A stretch of DNA of 64,000 nt, from the NCBI RefSeq assembly GCF_900460215.1, contig NZ_UHIA01000004.1:1062001-1126000 (forward strand), read 5' to 3'. The DNA is from Suttonella indologenes. Lineage in GTDB: Bacteria > Pseudomonadota > Gammaproteobacteria > Cardiobacteriales > Cardiobacteriaceae. The translations under genes were made by a program, and so were the position numbers. Positions 42,846-51,402 of the stretch are shown piece by piece (the first letter of the stretch is position 1; the number at the start of each line of letters is the position of its first letter). A model generated the notes under the pieces. It was given only the letters and a program-made list of their open reading frames with translations, was not told where the DNA came from and ran no database searches.

Positions 42846-43707
42846 AACAAGACGTTTGCGTGATTATGCGGCGATTTATTTCAAAGGCATGGCGATGGGG
42901 GCGGCGGACGTCGTTCCCGGCGTATCGGGCGGCACAATTGCCCTTATCGCCGGCATTTACGAAGAATTGATCGGCAGCATCGCCGCCATTAAGCCGCAGC
43001 TGTGGCAGCTGTGGAAAAAACAGGGCTTTGCCGCTCTATGGCGGACGATCAACGGCAATTTTCTCTGCGCCTTATTGGCAGGTATCGTGTCGGCGATTTT
43101 TCTCTTAGCCGGCATCATTAAATATTTGCTGTTGCAGCAGCCGGTCATAATTTGGGCGTTTTTCTTCGGACTGGTGGCATCAAGCATATGGTTTTTATAC
43201 CGCAGCATTGCGCATTGGGATGCCAAAAAAATAATGACTGCCGCGATAGCCTGCATTGCCGCCTTAATTATCGTATACCTGCCGCCTGCCGCTGCTGCCG
43301 ATATTTCCCTTGCCTACCTCTTTTTCTGTGCCATGCTGGCAATTTGCGCCATGATTCTGCCCGGTATTTCAGGCTCTTTTATTTTGGTTCTGCTCGGGAC
43401 TTATGAATTTGTGATTGGCGCGGTACATGATAAAAATCTCACCGTCATCGCCGTATTTATCGGTGGTGCCTGCATCGGACTGCTGAGCTTCGCGCAAATA
43501 TTAAAATACCTGTTCGCCCATTATCACGACATCACTTTAGCCGCATTGACGGGCTTTATCATCGGCTCATTAGTCAAAATACAGCCTTGGGCGCATATGC
43601 CTGCCGAGGCAGGTTGGTTTATGCAAAGCATAGTGCCGCTGTTTTTTATCGCATTAGGCGCCGGCGCAGTATTAACTCTAGAATATCTGGGCAAACGTTA
43701 TCGCTGA
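42835..43707 (+). CDS. DUF368 (PopT-type) undecaprenyl phosphate transporter
   Basis: 290 residues, about eight helices. The N-terminal KGMAMGAADVVPGVSGGTIALIAGIYEELI and the repeat-like second copy MILPGISGSFILVLLGTYEFVI are the family's signature re-entrant motifs. DUF368 proteins (PopT) recycle C55-phosphate across the inner membrane for wall and glycan synthesis. SD AAAGGAACTC lies inside the upstream gene. Confidence 0.88.
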   Translation: MENKTRRLRDYAAIYFKGMAMGAADVVPGVSGGTIALIAGIYEELIGSIAAIKPQLWQLWKKQGFAALWRTINGNFLCALLAGIVSAIFLLAGIIKYLLLQQPVIIWAFFFGLVASSIWFLYRSIAHWDAKKIMTAAIACIAALIIVYLPPAAAADISLAYLFFCAMLAICAMILPGISGSFILVLLGTYEFVIGAVHDKNLTVIAVFIGGACIGLLSFAQILKYLFAHYHDITLAALTGFIIGSLVKIQPWAHMPAEAGWFMQSIVPLFFIALGAGAVLTLEYLGKRYR

Positions 43708-43777
43708 AAATTTATTCCAATTTCTTTTGAATACGTTATGCTAGGCTGTTATGAAGATTTTTTCATAAGGAGCTGAT

Positions 43778-43906
43778 ATGGGATTGTTTGGCCGGAAAAA
43801 TACGCAATTGAGCGAAGCGCAGATTTTAAAGAAAATCGATGCTTGGGACGATCAAGATAAAATCTGCGCGATTATTGATTTTGTCGAACCGCATTTGAGT
43901 AGCTAG
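43778..43906 (+). CDS. Small protein, 42 aa, unknown
   Basis: ATG with a strong SD (TAAGGAG) seven bases ahead. The product begins MGLFGRKNTQLSEAQILKK and continues IDAWDDQDKICAIIDFVEPHLSS: a basic N-terminus and an acidic amphipathic C-terminal helix, with no membrane segment. A GC-rich hairpin follows 14 bp after the stop, and it lies 70 bp after the DUF368 gene. The tidy SD-ORF-hairpin layout argues that it is real; I know no homologue. Confidence 0.6.
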   Translation: MGLFGRKNTQLSEAQILKKIDAWDDQDKICAIIDFVEPHLSS

Positions 43907-43919
43907 AGAATATCAAAAT

Positions 43920-43940
43920 GGGAGCGAAGGCTCCCGTTTC
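43920..43940 (+). terminator. Probable terminator after the small ORF
   Basis: GGGAGC/GCTCCC six-bp stem with GAAG tetraloop, followed by only a short GTTTCTAT tract. Weak to moderate. Confidence 0.5.
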
Positions 43941-43953
43941 TATGGGCGGCAGA

Positions 43954-45045
43954 TTAACCTGCCGCCATTTTTTTGCCTTCAATCAATCCTGCTTGAATGG
44001 TTTCATGCAGATTTTGAATATCGCCCTGCACGGGTTCGGGCGCTTCGGCACTTTGTTCTTGGCGGATGCTGCTGTCGGATGCTTCATACTGCAAAATCGT
44101 CAGCACGGGAAAGTGATCGGAACCGATTTTGGGTAGACGGCGGATTTTGACCAAACTGAAGCAGGGGCTGTGGAAGATATGATCCAATGCCCAACGCAGA
44201 AAGGGCAGTTTGGCATGGAAGGTATTGACGAAATAGCGCCCGATGCGCGGATCCAATAAGCCGGAAATGCGGCGGAAAGCGCGGGTAGTGCGTGACCATG
44301 CCACATCGTTCAAATCGCCGAATAAGATTGCCGCCTCATCGCGTTCGCGAATACATTTACCGACTAATAAAAGCTCGGCATCGCGCGTGATGGATTTATC
44401 GGCTTCGGTGGGACTGGGCGGCATGGGGTGCAGACCGTAGAGCCAAACGATTTTGCCGTTGCGTAGGCGGATGCGGGTGTGAATGGAAGGAATATCTTCA
44501 ACGACAAGATATTGCACGCTCGGCTCTATCAGCGGCAATTTGGAATAAAGGTGCATACCGTAGAGATTATCCAAGGGTACTTTGACGCTGTGCGGATAAT
44601 CGGCGTCCAAGCTGTCCAAATGCTCTTGCCAAATATGGTCGCTCTCTAAGGTCAATACGATGTCGGGATTTTCCGCTTGAATCAGCGCCAGCAGGGCTTG
44701 GTAGTTCTGATTGGGCGTTAATACGTTTGAAACCAATAGACTCAAGCGCGCATCAGGCAGTTCTTCTTTTGCGCCGCGCACTTGTTTTTTCCACAACGGC
44801 GTATAAGGCAGAACCATTGCCGATTCATAGCTAAGAGCGAGTAGACTGCCTATAGCCAAGGCATATTGCCATCCTCCCCATTGGGAATAATGCCAGAGCA
44901 GGACGGCAAAAGCGCTGCCGCCGATGGCGATGCTTTGAATGCGCGGAAAATCCGCCGCGCGTATCCACCAGCGGTCGGAGGGAATCAGTCCCCATAGGCT
45001 GATGAAAACGAGCAAAGCACAGAGAATTTGAGCGCAGAGATACAT
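43954..45045 (-). CDS. Membrane-anchored endonuclease/exonuclease/phosphatase family protein
   Basis: 363 residues: three N-terminal helices (about 3-85), then an EEP fold (DNase I/sphingomyelinase-like). Motifs: SLLVSNVLTPNQNYQALLALI, PDIVLTLESDHIW (catalytic Glu), YGLHPMPPSPTEAD, ILFGDLNDVAWSRTTRAF (Asp/Asn pair), and KIGSDHFPVL (Asp-His). The active site is complete. The substrate could be a nucleotide, phospholipid or nucleic acid on the periplasmic side. Last gene of the hemB-aroE-mrp-dcd operon, 2 bp after dcd. Confidence 0.82.
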   Translation of the reverse strand: MYLCAQILCALLVFISLWGLIPSDRWWIRAADFPRIQSIAIGGSAFAVLLWHYSQWGGWQYALAIGSLLALSYESAMVLPYTPLWKKQVRGAKEELPDARLSLLVSNVLTPNQNYQALLALIQAENPDIVLTLESDHIWQEHLDSLDADYPHSVKVPLDNLYGMHLYSKLPLIEPSVQYLVVEDIPSIHTRIRLRNGKIVWLYGLHPMPPSPTEADKSITRDAELLLVGKCIRERDEAAILFGDLNDVAWSRTTRAFRRISGLLDPRIGRYFVNTFHAKLPFLRWALDHIFHSPCFSLVKIRRLPKIGSDHFPVLTILQYEASDSSIRQEQSAEAPEPVQGDIQNLHETIQAGLIEGKKMAAG

Positions 45046-45047
45046 GT

Positions 45048-45614
45048 TTAGGTTCGCGGTAAAGTGACGCCGGTTTGCCCCTGATATTTGCCTTTGCGGT
45101 CGCGGTATGAGGTAGCGCAGACTTCGTCGGATTGGAAAAAGAGCATTTGCGCCACGCCTTCATTGGCATAGATTTTGGCGGGCAAGGGGGTGGTATTGGA
45201 AAATTCCAGCGTGACATGTCCTTCCCATTCGGGTTCCAGCGGCGTGACGTTGACGATGATGCCGCAGCGCGCATAGGTGGATTTGCCGAGGCAGACGGTC
45301 AAGACGTCGCGTGGGATACGGAAATATTCTACCGTGCGTGCTAAGGCGAAGCTGTTGGGTGGAATGATGCAGACATCGCTTTTTACGTCTACAAAGCTTT
45401 TGGAATCGAATTGCTTGGGATCGACAACGGCGGAGTTGATATTGGTGAAGATTTTAAATTCGTCGGCGCAGCGCACGTCATAGCCGTAGCTGGATGTACC
45501 GTAGGAAATGATGCGCTCGCTCTCGCGGGAAGAAATCAATTGCGGCTCGAAAGGCTCGATCATGCCTTGTTCTTTTGCCATTCGCTGTATCCAGCGGTCG
45601 TTTTTAATGCTCAT
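45048..45614 (-). CDS. dcd: dCTP deaminase
   Basis: Deaminates dCTP to dUTP for thymidylate synthesis. 188 residues: SYGTSSYGYDVRCADEFKIF, the conserved VKSDVCIIPPNSFALARTVEYF, CLGKSTYARCGIIVNVTPLEPEWEGHVTLEFSNTTPLPAKIYANEGVAQMLFF with the catalytic Glu. The start MSIKNDRW fits the family; longer in-frame starts do not. Sits 2 bp after mrp, the usual gammaproteobacterial pairing. Confidence 0.97.
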   Translation of the reverse strand: MSIKNDRWIQRMAKEQGMIEPFEPQLISSRESERIISYGTSSYGYDVRCADEFKIFTNINSAVVDPKQFDSKSFVDVKSDVCIIPPNSFALARTVEYFRIPRDVLTVCLGKSTYARCGIIVNVTPLEPEWEGHVTLEFSNTTPLPAKIYANEGVAQMLFFQSDEVCATSYRDRKGKYQGQTGVTLPRT

Positions 45615-45616
45615 AT

Positions 45617-46669
45617 TTATCGCTCGATGACTATTTTGGGGAAGACTTGCGAGAATTCTTTGCTTTTTTGCGCCAATTCCCAAGCGCTGCGCAATGCCAT
45701 GCGGCGGTAGTGTTGCGCGGCGGCACTTTGTGCTTCGGCAAGGACAATCGGCGTACCTTGATCGGCGCATTCGCGAGTCGTCATGTCGAGCGGCAACTGC
45801 GCTAATACGGGCAGATGGTATTGCTCGGCAAGGGCGATACCGCCTTGATTACCGAAGATATGGCTTTCATGACCGCAATTCGGGCAATGAAAAACGCTCA
45901 TATTTTCCACCAGTCCTAAGCAGGGAATGCGGACTTTGTCGAACATGGCTTTGGCGCGTTTAACGTCCAATAAGGCGATGTCCTGCGGCGTGGTAACGAT
46001 AATTGCGCCGGTCACAGGGATGCTTTGCGAGAGCGTCAGCTGAGTGTCGCCTGTACCGGGGGGAAGGTCGATAATCAGGTAGTCGAGGCTTTTCCAGTTG
46101 CATTCGTTAAGCAGCTGAATCAGAGTTTGGGTAACCATCGGACCGCGCCAAATCATGGCGGTGTTTTCTTCCACGATGTCGCCAATCGAGAGGGTCTGCA
46201 TGCCGTGGCGGATGATGGGTTCCATGCTTTTGCCGTCTTTGGTTTCGGGGCGTTGCGCGCCGCCGAGCATGACGGCTTGGCTGGGACCGTAAATATCGGC
46301 GTCTAAGATACCGACGCTGGCGCCTTGCAGGCTTAAGGCAGCCGCCAGATTCACGCTGACGGTGGATTTGCCCACGCCGCCTTTACCGGAGGCGACGGCA
46401 ATGATGTTTTTCACTTCGGGCAGCGGTTTCAGCCCTGCTTGGACTTGATGTTTGGCGATTTTGCTGAGGAATGTAATATCGGCGACGCTTATGCCCTGTG
46501 CCTGCAAATGCTCGAGCAGGGCTTTTTTCAGCCGCTCGGCATCGGCATTGAGGAAAAAGCCGCATTGGATTTCAATGTGTTCGCCCTCTTGTTTGATTTT
46601 GCAGCCGCTGAATAAGGTGCAGCCGCTGTCTTCGTCGTAAAAGCCGTGGATGATTGCTTCGATTGTCAT
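45617..46669 (-). CDS. mrp: Iron-sulfur cluster carrier protein Mrp/ApbC
   Basis: P-loop scaffold/carrier for Fe-S clusters. 350 residues: N-terminal DUF59-like region, deviant Walker A GKGGVGKS with VSVNLAAALSLQGASVGILDADIYGPSQ, DLPPGTGDTQLTL, and the ENMSVFHCPNCGHESHIFG segment with the CxxC cluster-binding cysteines. Overlaps aroE by 4 bp. Confidence 0.95.
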   Translation of the reverse strand: MTIEAIIHGFYDEDSGCTLFSGCKIKQEGEHIEIQCGFFLNADAERLKKALLEHLQAQGISVADITFLSKIAKHQVQAGLKPLPEVKNIIAVASGKGGVGKSTVSVNLAAALSLQGASVGILDADIYGPSQAVMLGGAQRPETKDGKSMEPIIRHGMQTLSIGDIVEENTAMIWRGPMVTQTLIQLLNECNWKSLDYLIIDLPPGTGDTQLTLSQSIPVTGAIIVTTPQDIALLDVKRAKAMFDKVRIPCLGLVENMSVFHCPNCGHESHIFGNQGGIALAEQYHLPVLAQLPLDMTTRECADQGTPIVLAEAQSAAAQHYRRMALRSAWELAQKSKEFSQVFPKIVIER

Positions 46670-47442
46670 ATATTATCCTTCTTTATGATTGTGCCGAACC
46701 AGATGTGAAAGGCGAGCCATGCTTGGTTTTCCAGCATGGAATAGCCGTCTGCAATCTGCGTGCAGCCTTGTGCCGCCGCCCATTGCATGAAGGGCGTTTG
46801 CTTGCCGTACATCATGTCATAGCATAGGGTTTGTTCGTGTAATGTAGTAGGGGATAGCGTGAATGCGCTGTCGCCGAGTCCTGCGCTAGTGGCATTGATG
46901 ATGAGATCATAGCCCTGTGCAGGATGCTCGACTGCCGCCACGCGCTCAGCATATAAGTCGGCAAGCGCACGGGCTTTGTCGGGACTGCGGTTTAATATGT
47001 CAATTTGCGATACTTGCGCTTCTAAAAGCGGCAGTATGACGCCGCGTGCCGCACCGCCTGCACCGAGCAATAAGAGACGTTTGCCGCTTAAGTCGATGCC
47101 GTGTTGCTGCGAGAGCGCGCGGACTAAGCCGCGTCCGTCGGTATTATCGCCGCAGAGTTCGCCGTTTTCCATCCATAAGGTATTGACCGCTCCTGCGGTG
47201 CGGGCATAGGGGCTGTGTTGTTGTGCGAGGGCGTAAGCCTTTTCTTTAAAAGGCAGGGTAATATTCAAGCCGTGTCCGCCTTGGGCGAAGAAGTCCTGCA
47301 CGACGGCGGTAAAATTTTCCTCTGTGGCAAGGATTTTATCGTATTGCAAATCGATGCCCTGTTTGGCGGCAAAGGCGGCGTGAATCTGCGGCGATTGAGA
47401 ATGTACAATGGGATTGCCGATAACGGCGCAGCGGTAAGTCAT
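46666..47442 (-). CDS. aroE: Shikimate dehydrogenase
   Basis: NADPH-dependent reduction of 3-dehydroshikimate, aromatic amino acid pathway. 258 residues, slightly short of the usual 270-280. VIGNPIVHSQSPQIHAAF binds substrate; Lys66 in LNITLPFKEKAY is the catalytic Lys, paired with Asp in NTDGRG. The Rossmann motif is LLLGAGGAARGVILPL. The start overlaps the hemB stop by four bases; the end overlaps mrp by four. Confidence 0.95.
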   Translation of the reverse strand: MTYRCAVIGNPIVHSQSPQIHAAFAAKQGIDLQYDKILATEENFTAVVQDFFAQGGHGLNITLPFKEKAYALAQQHSPYARTAGAVNTLWMENGELCGDNTDGRGLVRALSQQHGIDLSGKRLLLLGAGGAARGVILPLLEAQVSQIDILNRSPDKARALADLYAERVAAVEHPAQGYDLIINATSAGLGDSAFTLSPTTLHEQTLCYDMMYGKQTPFMQWAAAQGCTQIADGYSMLENQAWLAFHIWFGTIIKKDNI

Positions 47443-48455
47443 GCCTGTCCTTGTTGGCGGAGAAGGTTAGCGGCGGCTTTGGCATGATAGGTGAAAATCA
47501 TGTCGGCACCGGCGCGTTTGAAGGCAAGCAATGTTTCAAGCGTGACTTTGTCGCGATCCAGCCAGCCATTGGCAAATGCCGCTTCTAGCATGGCGTATTC
47601 ACCGCTGACCTGATAAACGGCGGTGGGAAAGGCAAAAGTTTCCTTGGCGCGGCGTACGATGTCCAGATAGGGCATGCCGGGCTTGACCATCACAAAATCC
47701 GCACCTTCACTGATATCGAGCGCGATTTCATGAAGGGCTTCGTCGCTGTTGGCGGGATCCATTTGATAGGTGAATTTGTCCGCTTTGCCCAGATTACCGG
47801 CAGAGCCGATGGCATCGCGGAAAGGTCCATAGTAGCTGCTGGCATATTTGGCGGAATACGCCATAATGCCGGTATTGACGAATCCCGCCTCTTCAAAAGC
47901 GGCGCGGATAGCGGCAATACGTCCGTCCATCATGTCGGAGGGCGCGACGTAATCTGCACCGCAGTCGGCATAGAGCAGGGCTTGTTTGACCAAGATTTGA
48001 TTGGTTACATCATTGATAATGTAGCCGCTGTCGTCAATCACGCCGTCTTGTCCGTGGCTGGTGTAGGGGTCGAGCGCCACGTCCATAAAGATACCCATTT
48101 CCGGAAAGCGCGCTTTAATCGCGCGAATGGCGCGCGGTATCAAGCCATTTTCATCATAGGCATAGGCAGCATCAAGGCTTTTATGCGCCTGCTCGATTTG
48201 CGGAAAGGGTGCAATTGCCGGAATGCCAAGGCTGAGCAGGGTCTCAATTTCATGCAGAAGCAAATCAATGCTTAAGCGTTCAATCTGCGGCATAGAAGCG
48301 ATGGCTTGGTGCTGCCGCTTGCCGTCGCAGATAAAGACCGGCAGCACCAAATCGGAGGTGCTGAGTCGGTGTTCGCGCACAAGGCAGCGTGAGAAATCTT
48401 TAAAACGGTTGCGGCGTTTGCGGGTCGCGGGATAGTGGGTCGGGATAATTTGCAT
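47439..48455 (-). CDS. hemB: Delta-aminolevulinic acid dehydratase (porphobilinogen synthase)
   Basis: Condenses two ALA to porphobilinogen in haem synthesis. 338 residues: MDVALDPYTSHGQDGVI, ADYVAPSDMMDGRIAAIR, the MAYSAKYASSYYGPFRDA segment with the first active-site Lys, and FVMVKPGMPYLDI with the Schiff-base Lys. Metal pattern is the Mg-type (DVALDPYTSHGQDG lacks the zinc-binding cysteines). First gene of a five-gene operon. Confidence 0.97.
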   Translation of the reverse strand: MQIIPTHYPATRKRRNRFKDFSRCLVREHRLSTSDLVLPVFICDGKRQHQAIASMPQIERLSIDLLLHEIETLLSLGIPAIAPFPQIEQAHKSLDAAYAYDENGLIPRAIRAIKARFPEMGIFMDVALDPYTSHGQDGVIDDSGYIINDVTNQILVKQALLYADCGADYVAPSDMMDGRIAAIRAAFEEAGFVNTGIMAYSAKYASSYYGPFRDAIGSAGNLGKADKFTYQMDPANSDEALHEIALDISEGADFVMVKPGMPYLDIVRRAKETFAFPTAVYQVSGEYAMLEAAFANGWLDRDKVTLETLLAFKRAGADMIFTYHAKAAANLLRQQGQA

Positions 48456-48590
48456 AATCTGTCAGTCTGAAAAATTTGCGCGGATTATAGCACATCGCCG
48501 TCGGCTAAATTGACGGTAAGGTTGCAAGGCTAGGTTTTTGCGAAAAAGCGCTTATAATTTGCTTTTTTTACACCGTACAAAGGAATTAAC

Positions 48591-49211
48591 ATGTTTCGTA
48601 AATTATCATTGATGGCTTTATTTGCCGCCGCTATTTTGCCTTTTAGCGCTAATGCGCAATTGAAATACGTCGAAGGGCAGGACTACATCGTCTTGGAAAC
48701 GCCTATCGAGACGACCGACAAACCCAAAGTAATCGAATTTTTCTGGTTCGGCTGCCCGCATTGCAACAATCTGCGTCCGGCGGTAAACGATTGGTTGAAA
48801 GAGGGTTTCCCTGAGGGCATGGAATTTGAATTCATCCCTGCCTATATCGATTCCGAGATGTGGCAGCGTCCTGCTCGCGCTTATTACACCATGAAGGCAT
48901 TGAAACTGGATTTATTTGACGCTTATTTTGAAGAAATCTTCACGGAGCGCAATCGCGGCATGTTGGGCAGCGACAGCGAAATCAAGGCTTTCTTTGTTCG
49001 CAACGGCATCAGCTCGGAAGATTTCGACAAAGCATGGAATTCTTTCGAAGTGAAGCAGCAATTGCAACGCGCCGAAAATTTATTCGATAAAACAGGTTTA
49101 GACGGCGTACCGGCTTTTGTCGTTAACGGCAAATACATCGTGCATCCTGCCGGCGACGGCAAATCTGCATACGGTCGCAGCTTCGACATCATTGAATCCT
49201 TAGCCAAATAA
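48591..49211 (+). CDS. dsbA: Thiol:disulfide interchange protein DsbA
   Basis: Periplasmic oxidase that introduces disulfides, re-oxidised by DsbB. 206 residues: Sec signal peptide (cleavage after about residue 22, FSANA), catalytic CPHC at 55-58 (FFWFGCPHCNNLRP), a helical insert, and the cis-Pro loop LDGVPAFVVNGKY. A TATAAT at 48553-48558 may be the -10; no convincing -35 was found. 4 bp before amgK. Confidence 0.96.
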   Translation: MFRKLSLMALFAAAILPFSANAQLKYVEGQDYIVLETPIETTDKPKVIEFFWFGCPHCNNLRPAVNDWLKEGFPEGMEFEFIPAYIDSEMWQRPARAYYTMKALKLDLFDAYFEEIFTERNRGMLGSDSEIKAFFVRNGISSEDFDKAWNSFEVKQQLQRAENLFDKTGLDGVPAFVVNGKYIVHPAGDGKSAYGRSFDIIESLAK

Positions 49212-49215
49212 GGCA

Positions 49216-50226
49216 ATGACAGCTCTTCTTTCAGACCGCGAACCGCTGTGGCAGTTCGCGGTTCGTTTTTTTCCGCATGTGCAATCTATGCAGGCGATGC
49301 AGGGCGATGCGGGGGCGCGCCGGTATTACCGCCTTGCTACCGGACAAGCGACGCCGGCAAGCGTGATATTGGTTGATAGCCGTGCAGACAAGTCAGGCTG
49401 TGCGCGTTTTCTGCGTTTGAGCGCCTTATTAAAGAAAGCGGCATTGCCTGTGCCGGAGATTTATGCCGTTAATGCCGAGGACGACTGCTTATTGATAGAG
49501 GATTTGGGCGATACCTGCTTAGACGCTGCCTTAGCCGCCGATGCCGAAGCCGCTATGCCGCCGCTTTTGGATTTGCTCGGCAAATGGCAGCGCAACACTT
49601 CGGCATTGCAGGGACAGATACCCGCCTATAGCGCGGACATTCTGCGCGAAGAATTGTCGCGTTTTGAAATATGGTTTTTGCCGCATTTTGTCGGCATTCC
49701 GACAAGTGCCGCCGCAAGTAAGGCTTTTGAACAAGAGGCGCAAAGCCTGATTCGGATGATTCTGGCGCAGCAAAGAGCGGCGGTGCATCGTGATTTTCAT
49801 TGCCGCAATTTGATGCGCAGCCCCGATGGGCGACTGGTGTTAATCGACTACCAAGATGCGTTATGGGGAGCGGCAAGCTATGATGCGGTTTCCCTCACGC
49901 GGGATTGCTATGTTGTTTATAACAATGCGCAGCGACTGGCTTGGGAAGAAGATTTCCGTCGCCGCTATTTGCCGCATATCGACAGCGGGGATTGGCAAAT
50001 CCATTGCCATGCCCAATCCTTGCAAAGACATCTAAAGATTCTCGGCTTATTTGTACGCTTGGCGATGCAGGAGGGCAAAAGCCGCTATTTGGCGAATTTG
50101 CCGCAGGTCTGGGCAAATACCCTCTGGGAAAGTCGCGCCTTAGCCGAACAATTGCCCTATATCGCTTCGCTGTGCGCTAATATGCAGGCGCAGGTGCACA
50201 TGCAGTTTGAGCAAAGAGGATTATGA
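49216..50226 (+). CDS. amgK: N-acetylmuramate/N-acetylglucosamine kinase AmgK
   Basis: Anomeric sugar kinase of the APH fold making MurNAc-1-phosphate in cell-wall recycling, bypassing de novo UDP-MurNAc synthesis. 336 residues: N-lobe with GDAGARRYYRL and LLIEDLGDTCLD, catalytic loop VHRDFHCRNLM (Asp), and the metal-binding VLIDYQDALWG. Adjacent, overlapping murU makes this assignment firm over a generic phosphotransferase. Confidence 0.92.
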   Translation: MTALLSDREPLWQFAVRFFPHVQSMQAMQGDAGARRYYRLATGQATPASVILVDSRADKSGCARFLRLSALLKKAALPVPEIYAVNAEDDCLLIEDLGDTCLDAALAADAEAAMPPLLDLLGKWQRNTSALQGQIPAYSADILREELSRFEIWFLPHFVGIPTSAAASKAFEQEAQSLIRMILAQQRAAVHRDFHCRNLMRSPDGRLVLIDYQDALWGAASYDAVSLTRDCYVVYNNAQRLAWEEDFRRRYLPHIDSGDWQIHCHAQSLQRHLKILGLFVRLAMQEGKSRYLANLPQVWANTLWESRALAEQLPYIASLCANMQAQVHMQFEQRGL

Positions 50227-50885
50227 TGAAAGCGATGATTTTGGCGGCAGGACGCGGTTCGCGTATGGGCGTATTAACCCAAAAAACCCCCAAGCCTTTG
50301 CTAAAAATCGGGAAATACCGTTTAATCGAATGGCAAATTCAGCGTTTGGCGGCTGCCGGCATCAGAGAATTTGTGGTTAATCTGGCGTATTTAGGCGAAC
50401 AAATCGCCGCTGCCTTGGGCGATGGTAGCCGATACGGCGTGCAGATTAGCTACTCTCCCGAGCCCGAAGGCGGCTTGGAAACCGCCGGCGGCATCATTCA
50501 GGCGCTGCCTTTATTGGGCGAAGCGCCTTTCTTAGTCGCCAATGCCGATGTTTGGTGCGCGCCTGATTATCGGCGTTTTATCAGCGATTATCAGGAGCAA
50601 ATGCTGGCGCATTTGCTCTTGGTGCCCACGCCTGCTTGGAAAAACAGCGGCGATTTCGATTTGGCGGGCGAACGCGTGATTATCGGCGACACTTATACTT
50701 TTGCCGGCATTTCCGTAATTCATCCGCGCCTGTTCGCCGGCGAAAACGGCGGCTTTTTAGCGCTGGCGCCTTTCTTGCGCCGCGCCGCGCAGCAAGGTAG
50801 ATTGAGCGGCTGTTTATTTGCCGGTCAATGGCAAGACGTCGGTACGCCCGAACGTTTGGCTTCCTTGCAGGCGCAATACCAATAA
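50223..50885 (+). CDS. murU: N-acetylmuramate alpha-1-phosphate uridylyltransferase MurU
   Basis: Uridylyltransferase turning MurNAc-1-P into UDP-MurNAc, completing the AmgK-MurU route, which confers intrinsic fosfomycin tolerance in organisms that have it. 220 residues: MILAAGRGSRMGVLTQKTPKPLLKIGKYRLIEW (nucleotide site), LETAGGIIQALPLLGEAPFLVANADVW, and a C-terminal QWQDVGTPERLASL. Starts with ATGATG overlapping the amgK stop. Confidence 0.93.
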   Translation: MMKAMILAAGRGSRMGVLTQKTPKPLLKIGKYRLIEWQIQRLAAAGIREFVVNLAYLGEQIAAALGDGSRYGVQISYSPEPEGGLETAGGIIQALPLLGEAPFLVANADVWCAPDYRRFISDYQEQMLAHLLLVPTPAWKNSGDFDLAGERVIIGDTYTFAGISVIHPRLFAGENGGFLALAPFLRRAAQQGRLSGCLFAGQWQDVGTPERLASLQAQYQ

Positions 50886-50971
50886 GAATTGTGTTTAGCG
50901 CTATCGGCTTTTTATAAGCCTGTGATACCATACGCGCTGATTTTTTGACCCAAGAACCATTAGGAGTAAAC

Positions 50972-51400
50972 ATGGCAATTGAACAAACCCTTTCTATCAT
51001 CAAACCCGATGCGGTCGGCAAAAACGTTATCGGTAAAATTTATTCCCGCTTTGAAGACCAAGGCTTGAAAATCGTCGCCGCCAAAATGAAGCAATTAAGC
51101 CGCGCGGATGCGGAAGGCTTCTATGCAGTGCATAAAGAACGTCCTTTCTTCAAAGATTTGGTGGATTTTATGATTTCAGGCCCTGTGATGATTCAAGTGT
51201 TGGAAGGCGAGAACGCCATCGCCAAAAACCGCGAAATCATGGGCGCGACCAATCCTAAAGAAGCCGCCGCCGGCACCATTCGCGCCGATTTTGCCGAAAG
51301 CATCGACGCCAATGCCGTGCATGGTTCCGATGCCCCTGAAACCGCCAAACAAGAAATCGCCTATTTCTTCAGCGCGGAAGAAATCTGTCCTCGTCAATAA
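50972..51400 (+). CDS. ndk: Nucleoside diphosphate kinase
   Basis: Balances NTP pools by phosphotransfer through a phospho-His. 142 residues; IIKPDAVGKNVIGKI at the N-terminus, His117 of NAVHGSD is the active site, with SFx.. phosphate ligands conserved. SD TAGGAG upstream; a start nine codons earlier lacks family similarity. Only 2 bp before rlmN. Confidence 0.97.
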   Translation: MAIEQTLSIIKPDAVGKNVIGKIYSRFEDQGLKIVAAKMKQLSRADAEGFYAVHKERPFFKDLVDFMISGPVMIQVLEGENAIAKNREIMGATNPKEAAAGTIRADFAESIDANAVHGSDAPETAKQEIAYFFSAEEICPRQ

Positions 51401-51402
51401 AG

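Noticed and set aside
50894..50935. GGCTTtttatAAGCC palindrome between murU and ndk as a terminator
   Set aside because: Five-bp stem with no T tract after it; too weak to claim.
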